Positions 1 through 7,088 of a DNA stretch of 10,839 bases are shown in pieces (within the stretch, counting starts at the first letter, position 1; each line of letters begins with the position of its first letter). The position numbers were made by a program, and so were the translations under genes. Under the pieces are notes generated by a model that saw nothing but the letters and a program-made list of their open reading frames with translations, was not told the DNA's origin and searched no databases. Where the stretch lies: assembly GCA_003511465.1 (NCBI GenBank), contig DOID01000053.1, positions 1,264 to 12,102 on the forward strand, written 5' to 3'. The DNA comes from Bacillota bacterium. GTDB taxonomy: Bacteria; Bacillota; UBA4882; UBA10575.

Positions 1-65
1 ACTCACCTGGCTTTGAATTTTCAGCAATTCACGTGTGCGGGCGGTAGCCAGCGTGAGCGACTACT
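1..65. other. Unassigned stretch after the permease gene
   Basis: One minus-strand frame is open for 20 codons to the window edge after a TAG at 61-63, but it has no ribosome site or convincing start. I see no hairpin with a T-run, so the end of the transcript is not marked here. It may be the leader of a further gene in the uptake operon. Confidence 0.3.
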
Positions 66-1088
66 TTATTTATGTAAGAAGCTGGAACGGTGGGTGAAAA
101 AGTCAAGCAGTACGGCGCTAATTAGGATCATGCCGGTAATCAAATCCTGCCAATAAACCGAAACATTAAGAAGGATCAACGCATTGTTAACTAGAGCTAG
201 GAGAATCACCCCTAGCGCCGAACCGATAATTGTTCCTTCTCCCCCGCTCAGACTAGCGCCACCAATCACACAAGCGGCAATCGCTCTCATTTCCGCCGAC
301 ATTCCAGCGTTTGGGGCTGCCACTGTAAAACGGGATAACGTTAAAATTCCAGTAATTGCCGCCAAAGTACCAGTTAAAAAGAATACCCCGGTTTTTACTT
401 TAGAAACGTTGATTCCGGAAAGACTGGCAGCTTTTTCATTACTGCCGACGTAAAAGACCTGACGCAGCGCAGTAGAACGACGGAGCGCAAAGTCCATGAT
501 TATAACAATTAAAACATAAATCAGGACCATGACCGGAAAACCCAGGATTCGGCCGCCACCGATAAACTTGAAACTCCTGGCGATCCCCGGTAAAGATAAA
601 GGCGAACCCTGCGTTAAAACATAGGAAGCGCCACGGGCAATACTCATCATTCCCAAAGTTGTAATGAAGGGGTTTAAACCGACATGGCCAATGAAATAAC
701 CGTTAATTAACCCGCAAAGCATCCCAAAGATTAGCGCAACAAACGCCGCCAGCCAGATATTAACCCCGGATAAGTATAGCGAACCGGCTACCACCCCACT
801 TAAGGCCATCACCGAGCCGACGGATAAATCAAATCCACCTAGGACTAAAGCAACCGTCATCCCCACCGCGATAATGCCATCCGCCGCCAGGCCAATCGCA
901 GTCGTACTGATATTTGCCCCGGTTAAAAAATGCGGTGTAAAAAAACTTAACACCACCGAACACAGGATGATAATAACAAACAGCGTGAATTCACGGAGGG
1001 CAAATGCTTTTCCCAAAAAAGCCAGCATCCCTTCTTTTTCCAACCCTCGCTTGATTGTCTGTTCCCCCAAATTCCGATCCATCCTCAT
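66..1088 (-). CDS. RbsC-type permease of a sugar ABC transporter
   Basis: This inner-membrane protein of about 340 residues forms the channel for the ATPase encoded just before it. It belongs to the branched-chain amino acid/ribose permease class (BPD_transp_2). The diagnostic GGFDLSVGS, equivalent to GGIDLSVGS in RbsC, lies in the first third, and IGGASLSGGEGTIIGSALG in the last third is the segment that contacts the ATPase. About eight to ten hydrophobic helices are visible. The stop of the ATPase gene overlaps an ATG at 1103 (TGATG), but that codon has no ribosome site. AGAGG lies 6 bases before the in-frame ATG at 1088, which I prefer; 1082 is also possible. No binding protein or second permease is in the window, and no terminator follows within the last 65 bases, so the operon may continue. 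Confidence 0.92.
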   Translation of the reverse strand: MRMDRNLGEQTIKRGLEKEGMLAFLGKAFALREFTLFVIIILCSVVLSFFTPHFLTGANISTTAIGLAADGIIAVGMTVALVLGGFDLSVGSVMALSGVVAGSLYLSGVNIWLAAFVALIFGMLCGLINGYFIGHVGLNPFITTLGMMSIARGASYVLTQGSPLSLPGIARSFKFIGGGRILGFPVMVLIYVLIVIIMDFALRRSTALRQVFYVGSNEKAASLSGINVSKVKTGVFFLTGTLAAITGILTLSRFTVAAPNAGMSAEMRAIAACVIGGASLSGGEGTIIGSALGVILLALVNNALILLNVSVYWQDLITGMILISAVLLDFFTHRSSFLHK

Positions 1089-1102
1089 AAACCCCCTCTT
1101 CA

Positions 1103-2608
1103 TCAGGCAATTTTATTTTTTTTCGCCGCCGCTAGTCGCATAATATTTTCTTCTGTAATCTCCTCGCCGACTAACTCGCCAGTTTTTAACCCTTCGTTCA
1201 TCACAATTACCCGGTCGCACATGCCGATGATCTCAGGTAATTCCGATGAAATTAATACAATCCCAATTCCCCGGTTACATAGCTCTCGCATCAGATAGTG
1301 GATCTCGGTCTTCGCTCCCACATCAATCCCGCGGGTTGGTTCATCCATAAACAAAACAACCGGATTAATCGCCAACCATTTAGCGACCATCACTTTCTGC
1401 TGATTACCTCCACTCAAATTGAGTACCTTCTGCTGAAGACCGGCAGTTTTGATCCGGAGGATCTCAATATATTTTCTCGTCAAGCTTTCTTCTTTTCCCC
1501 GGTCTACCAGTTTACGTCGGGTAATTGTTTTCAAGGAAGTAACGACAATATTAGTTTTAATCGCTAGTTTCAAGAAGAGACCTTCTGTTTTTCTGTTTTC
1601 GGTCAAGTAAGCTATTTTTGACTGGATTGCCTCGTAAGAATTATTAAAACGGATCTTCTTGCCATAAAGATAGACCTGGCCCTTTTCATAGCGATCAATA
1701 CCGCAAAGTGCCCGCGCCACTTCTGAACGGCCGGCTCCAATCAGACCGGAAAGCCCGAGAATCTCCCCACCACGAACCGAAAAGGAAATGTGCTGAAATT
1801 TTTTGCCACAGCTTAGATCTTCAACTCGTAAGATTTCCTCCCCAGCGTTAGGATGTTTCGCCGGATAAAACGCCTCAATACTTCTCCCGACCATCTGGGA
1901 GATCACCTCGTCTTCGGAAGTATCCGCCACGGCTAGAGTTTTAACTAGCCCTCCGTCACGGAGAACACTAATCCGGTCACAGATTTGGAAAACCTCGCTT
2001 AAACGGTGGCTGATATAGAGGATGCTGATTCCTCTACTTTTCAGGTCGGTAATAATCTGGAAAAGGTTTTCCGTTTCGGCTTCCGTCAAGGAGGAGGTCG
2101 GTTCATCAAGGATCAATAGTCGGCAGTCCAGGGATAAAGCCTTGATAATCTCTACAATTTGTTGGTTGGCAATCGTCAGCTCCTGGACTTTGGTCTTGGG
2201 GTCCAAGTCGGTGGCAAATTTTTTAAGCAAGCCGCCGGTTTCAACCCGCGCTTTTTCAAAGTCGGCCAGCGCCGCTAATTTCCGGGGCAGACGACCGATA
2301 AAGACGTTTTCGGCGATGGAGAGATGGGGACATAAGGCCATCTCCTGATGGACGAAGCCGATCCCTAAGATTTGCGATTCCCGGGGATTAGCCGGAGCAT
2401 ACTTTCTTTGGTCAAGGGTCATCTCCCCGCTGTCCGGCCTTAAAACACCCGAAATAATATTAACCAGGGTAGATTTACCCGCGCCGTTTTCACCTACCAA
2501 AGCATGGACTTCTCCAACTTCCACCTGAAGACTAACTTGATCGAGGGCTTTAACGCCAGGAAATATTTTCGTTATGTTCCTAATCCTAAGTAATACCTTA
2601 TCCTCCAT
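1103..2608 (-). CDS. RbsA-type double ATPase of a sugar ABC transporter, canonical
   Basis: This 501-residue fused ATPase has the usual motifs of the monosaccharide class. Domain 1 shows Walker A GENGAGKST (39-47), LTIANQQ (144-150), Walker B LLILDEPTSSL (164-174) and the H-loop ISHRL (199-203). Domain 2 shows the family's degenerate Walker A GLIGAGRSE (288-296), signature LSGGNQQK (398-405), FMDEPTRGIDVGAK (420-433) and ISSELPE. As in relatives, one composite ATP site should be fully active. It overlaps the permease gene and almost certainly works with that permease. It differs from the ATPase at 2792-4297 in many motif residues, so the pair is an old duplication or comes from separate systems, not a recent copy. 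It lies downstream of a terminator and a candidate operator, so it probably heads its own transcription unit. The exact sugar is not predictable. Confidence 0.93.
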   Translation of the reverse strand: MEDKVLLRIRNITKIFPGVKALDQVSLQVEVGEVHALVGENGAGKSTLVNIISGVLRPDSGEMTLDQRKYAPANPRESQILGIGFVHQEMALCPHLSIAENVFIGRLPRKLAALADFEKARVETGGLLKKFATDLDPKTKVQELTIANQQIVEIIKALSLDCRLLILDEPTSSLTEAETENLFQIITDLKSRGISILYISHRLSEVFQICDRISVLRDGGLVKTLAVADTSEDEVISQMVGRSIEAFYPAKHPNAGEEILRVEDLSCGKKFQHISFSVRGGEILGLSGLIGAGRSEVARALCGIDRYEKGQVYLYGKKIRFNNSYEAIQSKIAYLTENRKTEGLFLKLAIKTNIVVTSLKTITRRKLVDRGKEESLTRKYIEILRIKTAGLQQKVLNLSGGNQQKVMVAKWLAINPVVLFMDEPTRGIDVGAKTEIHYLMRELCNRGIGIVLISSELPEIIGMCDRVIVMNEGLKTGELVGEEITEENIMRLAAAKKNKIA

Positions 2609-2614
2609 AAACAT

Positions 2615-2619
2615 CCCTC
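2615..2619 (-). promoter_or_regulatory. Ribosome binding site favouring the second ATG of the downstream ATPase gene
   Basis: GAGGG directly abuts an ATG at 2614, which is too close to work, but is 6 bases before the in-frame ATG at 2608. The protein therefore probably begins MEDKVLLR. Confidence 0.65.
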
Positions 2620-2629
2620 ACTCATCAAT

Positions 2630-2642
2630 CTTTTCATTTATC
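2630..2642 (-). promoter_or_regulatory. Possible extra half-site of the same operator
   Basis: The minus strand reads GATAAATGAAAAG, close to the GATAAATAAAAG half of the element at 2676-2705. It lies in the leader of the second ATPase gene. A heptamer in an AT-rich leader can arise by chance, so this is weak. Confidence 0.2.
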
Positions 2643-2675
2643 TCTCATTATTCTTCCGTTTTGGATTAAATCCTT

Positions 2676-2705
2676 CTTTTATTTATCTATTTTTTGTTTT
2701 ATTTA
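2676..2705 (-). promoter_or_regulatory. Candidate DeoR-family operator 2 upstream of the second ATPase gene
   Basis: This matches the element at 5134-5163 at 25 of 30 positions, keeping TAAATAAAAC, the 8-base gap and GATAAATAA on the minus strand. It lies between the terminator at 2731-2760 and the second RbsA-type gene, where an independent promoter is expected. I could not find a good -35/-10 pair nearby, so the promoter itself is not called. A perfect 11-base palindrome, GGATTAAATCC, follows at 2663-2673. Confidence 0.45.
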
Positions 2706-2730
2706 TTATTTTGTTCTATCTGCCGGAAAT

Positions 2731-2760
2731 AAAAAAAACTACTCATGGACAAGTAGTTTT
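2731..2760 (-). terminator. Rho-independent terminator after the first RbsA-type gene
   Basis: On the minus strand a perfect 9-bp stem (AAAACTACT with AGTAGTTTT) encloses an 8-base loop and runs into eight T, four of them in the stem. It begins 31 bases after the stop at 2792 and separates the two ATPase genes into different transcription units. The plus-strand side also has five T, so it may work weakly in both directions. Confidence 0.8.
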
Positions 2761-2791
2761 TAGTCAGTTTTTTCGCGGCTAAAGCCACCGT

Positions 2792-4297
2792 CTATTCTAC
2801 GTTCGACGCCAACCGGATAATCTTTTCTTCCGTCGCTTCCTCCCCCTTTAGTTCTCCACTAATCCGGCCTTCATGAATAACGATAATCCGGTGGCACATC
2901 CCAATTAACTCGGAAAGATCCGATGAAATCATAATAATCCCTGCCCAACGGCGAATAATTGCATTCATAATATTGTAGATATCTACCTTGGAGGGGATAT
3001 CAAGACCAGAGGTGGGTTCATCAAGGAGATAGACCAAACTGTCGCCCAAGAGCCAGCGGGCAAGAATTGTTTTTTGTTGGTTACCTCCACTCAAGGTGAT
3101 TACTTTCTGCCCCAAGCTTTGCACCATAATATGGAGGTGCCGGATTAGTCGCCAGGCAATTTTTTTCTCGAGGGCGGAATTGAGCAAAAACCGTTTACTG
3201 ATCAAATCCAAATTCGCGGAGGTGATATTCTCCACGATGGAGCGATTTGTAAAAAGTCCGCTCGCAAACCGGTCTTCCATGACATAGGCAAAACCCTGTT
3301 TAATTGCTTGCCGAATTGTTTTCTGTTTAATTTCTCTCCCGCGCAAGAGAATCCGGCCACTGGATGGTTTAATCAGACCAAAAAGGACTTTCATTAAAGT
3401 TGTCCGTCCCGATCCGGCCAGGCCCGCGATGCCCAAGATCTCACCCTCATGTAAAGTAAAATTGATCCGATGCAAGATTTTCGCGACTGATAGTTCTTCA
3501 ACGCAAAGCAATTCGTTCTTGGTCGGTAACATCAGATTAGGATAGCGCTGTCGGTTCTCTAAACCAACCATTAGTCTGATCACTTTTTCTTCTTCAAGGG
3601 CTGTGGCTGGGATCGTCGCCATATCTTTACCGTCCCGAATCACGGTTACTTGATCGGCAATCTTTTTCAGTTCCCGGAGACGTTGGGAGATGAAGAGGAT
3701 AGTCACACCCGTTTTGCGGATTTTTTGGAGCGTCTGTAAAAAATGTTCAATCTCTTGTTCATTAAGGGCAGCGCTGGGCTCATCAAGGATGAGAATGCGT
3801 GGGTTTTCGGCCATGGCGCGAGTAATCGCGACCATCTGTTGTTGGGCTAAGCCCAGATCTTCAATACGGCTCAGGGGATCAATGGTAAAGTGTAGTTGCG
3901 ACAAGACCTTTCTTGCTTCAACCACGGCCGCTTCCTGATTCACCATCCCAAAGCGAACCAGTCCTTTTCCATGATAGACATTGACAAAGATATTCTCAGC
4001 CACCGTTAACTTGGGAAACAGGTTTAATTCCTGATGAACTTTGGAAATTCTGTAACTACGTGCCTTAGCGACTGAGTTAAGATCAACCAAAGCCCCGCTT
4101 AACCGAATTTCCCCGCCATCTTTAAGCTCAGCTCCATACAGAATATTAACCAGGGTTGTCTTGCCCGCCCCGTTTTTGCCGACTACCCCATGGATTTCCC
4201 CTAATCTGACTTTTAGATTGATGTTGTCCAAAACCCTCTGGCAACCATAGGATTTTTTAATCCGGCGCATCTCGAGTACATATGGACACTCACCCAT
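2792..4297 (-). CDS. RbsA-type double ATPase of a sugar ABC transporter, divergent
   Basis: This 501-residue protein carries two fused ABC ATPase domains, as in RbsA, MglA and XylG, which energise uptake of monosaccharides or related compounds. Domain 1 has Walker A GKNGAGKTT (40-48), signature-like LGLAQQQ (148-154) and Walker B ILILDEPS (168-175). Domain 2 has GLAGSGRTT (292-300), signature LSGGNQQK (402-409) and VYLLDEPTSGLD (422-433). Several normally conserved positions differ. The H-loop His of domain 1 is Gln205 (FISQRL, where relatives have ISHRL or ISHKL), the usual GEN of Walker A is GKN, and the EDRK motif reads EDRF (341-344). It is coupled to the DeoR-family gene, followed by a terminator, and has no permease of its own beside it. 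It may serve the permease at 66-1088, one beyond the window, or have a changed role. Confidence 0.9.
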   Translation of the reverse strand: MGECPYVLEMRRIKKSYGCQRVLDNINLKVRLGEIHGVVGKNGAGKTTLVNILYGAELKDGGEIRLSGALVDLNSVAKARSYRISKVHQELNLFPKLTVAENIFVNVYHGKGLVRFGMVNQEAAVVEARKVLSQLHFTIDPLSRIEDLGLAQQQMVAITRAMAENPRILILDEPSAALNEQEIEHFLQTLQKIRKTGVTILFISQRLRELKKIADQVTVIRDGKDMATIPATALEEEKVIRLMVGLENRQRYPNLMLPTKNELLCVEELSVAKILHRINFTLHEGEILGIAGLAGSGRTTLMKVLFGLIKPSSGRILLRGREIKQKTIRQAIKQGFAYVMEDRFASGLFTNRSIVENITSANLDLISKRFLLNSALEKKIAWRLIRHLHIMVQSLGQKVITLSGGNQQKTILARWLLGDSLVYLLDEPTSGLDIPSKVDIYNIMNAIIRRWAGIIMISSDLSELIGMCHRIIVIHEGRISGELKGEEATEEKIIRLASNVE

Positions 4298-5109
4298 CAG
4301 ACATCCCCACTCTGATCACCATCAGTCCTCCTTACTTCCTGACCTTCCTCTACAGCGTAGGGGGTAAACAATTTAATATTCTGTTGGAAATAATACTCCT
4401 TGTAGCGATCATCAACTTCTTTATTGGTGACTATTTTATGGGCAGCGGTCAGCTTAGCGATCTGCGAAAAACCAACTTTATTAAATTTACGATAATCCGC
4501 CACGATAATCGTTTCTTCACAACGGTTAAATAACTGCCGGTAAAAAAGAGCTTCTTCCACGGTATTAGCAGAATAACCACTATTAAAGCTAATCCCGGAC
4601 GGGGAGATAATCGCTCGACGAAAGTGCACTTCCTGCAACGCCCGTAAAGCTAGATCACCGACCAAGGATTCGGTCCCCGGTAGGTTGTTGCCCCCGGTCA
4701 CCGTACAGAATACCCCCGGTGCCTCCTTCAGCTCTAGGGCTACCTTGAGATCGTTCGTCATCACCGTTAGACGCTGCTTATTATGGAGATTCAGGGCTAC
4801 CTGTTGGCAAGTTAAGCCACTACCGATAAAGATTGCTTCATTATTCTTGACCAGTAGCGACGCCGCCTCACCCAGCTCAATAATCTCCCGACTAACTCTT
4901 TCCGAAGAAAAAGCCGACTCCGATGGCAGATCTTTTAGAATAGCTCCACCATGGGTTTTGATGATGAACCCTTCCTGCTCCAGCTTGTCCAGGTCTCTTC
5001 GAATTGTAACTTCTGTTACTCCTAGCGTAGCAGCTAAACTTGCCACATCAAATTGTTTGTGTTTCAGTAAAAGTTCTTTAATCCGTTCTTGCCTAGCTGC
5101 AGCAAACAT
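4297..5109 (-). CDS. DeoR-family transcriptional repressor
   Basis: This 270-residue protein has the standard DeoR layout. The N-terminal winged helix-turn-helix (about residues 1-57) includes VTEVTIRRDLDKLEQEG, the DeoR recognition motif, followed by the characteristic KTHGGA. The C-terminal DeoRC sugar-phosphate sensor domain (about 75-235) contains GSGLTCQQVA, TVTGGN and, near its end, ETIIVADYRKF, the conserved Asp/Lys region. Such proteins usually repress sugar-uptake and catabolic genes and release DNA on binding a phosphorylated sugar. A GGAGG site lies 6 bases before the ATG. Its stop overlaps the start of the ATPase at 2792-4297 by one base (TGATG), so the two are probably translated together. 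Likely targets are the elements at 5134-5163 and 2676-2705. The inducer is unknown. Confidence 0.93.
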   Translation of the reverse strand: MFAAARQERIKELLLKHKQFDVASLAATLGVTEVTIRRDLDKLEQEGFIIKTHGGAILKDLPSESAFSSERVSREIIELGEAASLLVKNNEAIFIGSGLTCQQVALNLHNKQRLTVMTNDLKVALELKEAPGVFCTVTGGNNLPGTESLVGDLALRALQEVHFRRAIISPSGISFNSGYSANTVEEALFYRQLFNRCEETIIVADYRKFNKVGFSQIAKLTAAHKIVTNKEVDDRYKEYYFQQNIKLFTPYAVEEGQEVRRTDGDQSGDV

Positions 5110-5133
5110 CTTTTCCCTCCGAATTCTTTTTAA

Positions 5134-5163
5134 CGATTATTTATCTTTTATTAGTTTTATTTA
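5134..5163 (-). promoter_or_regulatory. Candidate DeoR-family operator 1 (autoregulatory)
   Basis: On the minus strand the element reads TAAATAAAAC-N8-GATAAATAA, with the heptamer TAAATAA repeated in direct orientation 20 bases apart, about two helical turns. A second copy at 2676-2705 matches at 25 of 30 positions without gaps. It spans the -10 box and the expected transcription start of the DeoR-family gene, so negative autoregulation is likely. Low complexity (A+T) is the main caution. Confidence 0.45.
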
Positions 5164-5187
5164 AGATCATTCCTCACAAAATGTCAA
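5159..5187 (-). promoter_or_regulatory. Likely sigma-A-type promoter of the deoR-family operon
   Basis: The minus strand has a perfect TTGACA (5182-5187), a 17-base spacer and TTAAAT (5159-5164, four of six consensus bases). It lies in the 85-base gap after the permease gene. The -10 box overlaps the start of the repeated element at 5134-5163, so a protein bound there would block transcription. Confidence 0.6.
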
Positions 5188-5194
5188 GGAGCGG

Positions 5195-6406
5195 TCATTC
5201 GTAACTCAAGGCAATCACCGGATCTAGTTTAGAAGCTTTCCTAGCCGGATAAATCCCGAAGAATAAACCGACTAACAAGGCGAAGGAGAAGGCCAGCAGT
5301 ACGGAGGTATGGGTGACGACCAAAGGCCAGCCCCCAATCTTGGCTACCCCCGCAGCGCCCAGCCAACCAAAACCGATCCCAATCAACCCGCCGAACCCGC
5401 TCATCGCTAGAGACTCAATGATGAATTGGGTGAGAATATGCCGCCGCTTAGCGCCAAGGGCTTTCCTGATCCCAATTTCTCGCGTTCGCTCCGTTACCGA
5501 GACCAGCATAATATTCATAATCCCGATGCCCCCAACCAAAAGCGAGATCCCGGCAATCCCACCCAGCATCAAACTTAAAGTCCCGGTCACCTGGCTAATC
5601 GTCTCCAGGAGTTGCTCCTGGCTCGTCACCCTAAACTGGGATGGATCGCCGAGGTAACGGGTGAGAAAATATTGAACTTCACCTACAGCCGCTTTGGCGT
5701 CGGCGGCAGAAGCCGCCTGAGCCGTATAACCACTCACATATTTGCGATTGTTAATCTTTTTCATCAGCACCGACGCGGGAATGAACGCCTGGTTCTCAAT
5801 GTTTCCCCAAGCGCCGCTCCCTTTCTCCTCCATCACCCCGACGACCACAAAGAGCAGGTGTCGGTTGCGGACGAACAACTTCACCTTCTGGCCTACAGGA
5901 TCGGTCTCCGGAAAGAGTTCGGTTGCTAAACCTGAGCCCAAGACGAGCACATTGGTGGCGCCCGCTTCATGCTCTTCGGTAATAAACTGGCCCCGCGCCG
6001 GATAGAAATCATAAATCTGCTGGTAAACAGGGGTAACTCCCACCACCGTGGTCTGGTAATTATTAGTCCCGGCGATCAGCAAACCGGAGGTTTGCAGATT
6101 CGGCATAATACGAGCCAGCGATGGGCAGTTCTGCTGCAGCTGGTCGGCTAATTCCATTGTAAAAAGATCCGTCGAGGTCATGCTGATCCGACCGCTACTC
6201 CCCCGCCGGATCCCCGGGCTGATCGTAATCAGATTAGAACCAAGCTGGGATATTTGGCTGGTAACCTGCATTTGCGCACCGGAGCCCACTGAGACAATGG
6301 CAATCACCGCCCCGACACCGATGATAATCCCCAGCATCGACAGGAAGGAACGCATTTTATTCACCGTTAAGCTGTTGACCGCCATCCGGAGAATCTCCCA
6401 AATCAT
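5195..6406 (-). CDS. MacB-type ABC transporter permease (FtsX fold)
   Basis: This 403-residue inner-membrane subunit has the MacB topology. One membrane helix lies near the N-terminus (about 22-42, MLGIIIGVGAVIAIVSVGSG), followed by a large periplasmic domain (about 43-275). Three more helices lie at about 277-302, 327-355 and 366-386. The conserved cytoplasmic stretch VTERTREIGIRKALGAKR (304-321) contacts the ATPase, and YPARKASKLDPVIAL near the C-terminus is typical of the family. MacB proteins work by mechanotransmission, moving the periplasmic domain to push substrate into the TolC duct rather than across the inner membrane. The start overlaps the ATPase stop by 4 bases. I see no terminator after the stop; the next promoter begins only 7 bases further on, so read-through into the DeoR gene is possible. 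The substrate is not predictable. Confidence 0.95.
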   Translation of the reverse strand: MIWEILRMAVNSLTVNKMRSFLSMLGIIIGVGAVIAIVSVGSGAQMQVTSQISQLGSNLITISPGIRRGSSGRISMTSTDLFTMELADQLQQNCPSLARIMPNLQTSGLLIAGTNNYQTTVVGVTPVYQQIYDFYPARGQFITEEHEAGATNVLVLGSGLATELFPETDPVGQKVKLFVRNRHLLFVVVGVMEEKGSGAWGNIENQAFIPASVLMKKINNRKYVSGYTAQAASAADAKAAVGEVQYFLTRYLGDPSQFRVTSQEQLLETISQVTGTLSLMLGGIAGISLLVGGIGIMNIMLVSVTERTREIGIRKALGAKRRHILTQFIIESLAMSGFGGLIGIGFGWLGAAGVAKIGGWPLVVTHTSVLLAFSFALLVGLFFGIYPARKASKLDPVIALSYE

Positions 6407-7086
6407 GCGATCACCTCGTCTTTCTGGATCAAACCATCCCGGATTTGGATTACCCGCCTAGCTTGCTCGGCGATTTCCTGGTCATGAGTGACCATTATGA
6501 TGGTATGCCCTTCTTTGTTGAGTTGTCGGAAAATATCCATAATCTCTTTCCCGGTCTTTGTATCCAGGTTACCGGTGGGTTCATCAGCCAAAACCAACGC
6601 CGGATTGTTGATTAACGCGCGGGCAATCGCCACCCGCTGTTTTTGACCGCCGGAAATCTCCGTCGGCCGATGATGCAACCGATCGCCCAGCCCAACCTGT
6701 TGGAGAGCCTTTTCCGCCAGTTCAAGCTGGCGCCGCCGTCCGCGGATCCCTCCGTAGATCAGGGGGACAGAGACATTCTGTAAGATCGTCGCCTTCGGCA
6801 AAAGATTGAACTGTTGAAATACAAAGCCGATCTTTTTGTTTCTAATCTCAGCCAGCTCATTTTCGGAAACAGCGCTAATGTCTTGCCCTTCCATGAGAAA
6901 ACTACCGGCAGTCGGCTGATCCAAGCAACCCAAAATATGCATCAGCGTAGATTTTCCGGAACCGGACGGGCCGATAATGGCGACGAATTCACCCTCCTTG
7001 ATTTGGAAAGAGGCGTCTTTCAAGGCTTCCACTTTAACCGAACCCATCTGGTAAGTTCTTTGTAAATTAATTACTTGAATTAACAT
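6403..7086 (-). CDS. MacB/LolD-type ABC transporter ATPase
   Basis: This 227-residue cytoplasmic ATPase should power the adjacent permease. All hallmarks are intact: Walker A GPSGSGKST (39-47), Q-loop around Q91-Q92, signature SGGQKQ (145-150), Walker B LVLADEP (164-170) with catalytic Glu169, D-loop NLD and H-loop His201. In E. coli MacB the ATPase and permease are one protein; here they are separate genes, as is common in Gram-positive lineages and in LolD-type systems. The start is 2 bases after the adaptor's stop, and a GAGG lies 9 bases upstream inside the adaptor's last codons. The stop overlaps the permease start by 4 bases (ATGA), which suggests coupled translation and matched amounts. 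It could be called LolD or YknY by similarity, but the adaptor and TolC context favours a MacAB-like pump. Confidence 0.95.
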   Translation of the reverse strand: MLIQVINLQRTYQMGSVKVEALKDASFQIKEGEFVAIIGPSGSGKSTLMHILGCLDQPTAGSFLMEGQDISAVSENELAEIRNKKIGFVFQQFNLLPKATILQNVSVPLIYGGIRGRRRQLELAEKALQQVGLGDRLHHRPTEISGGQKQRVAIARALINNPALVLADEPTGNLDTKTGKEIMDIFRQLNKEGHTIIMVTHDQEIAEQARRVIQIRDGLIQKDEVIA

Positions 7087-7088
7087 GC

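Noticed and set aside
1..171. Plus-strand frame open from the left edge to about 171, as a possible convergent gene end
   Set aside because: It would overlap the permease 3' end by more than 100 bases, and its translation shows no recognisable motif.
4685..5164. Plus-strand open frame of 159 codons opposite the DeoR-family gene
   Set aside because: Composition is that of an antisense shadow, rich in Ser, Arg and Leu, with no domain or ribosome site, while the minus-strand gene has full family motifs.
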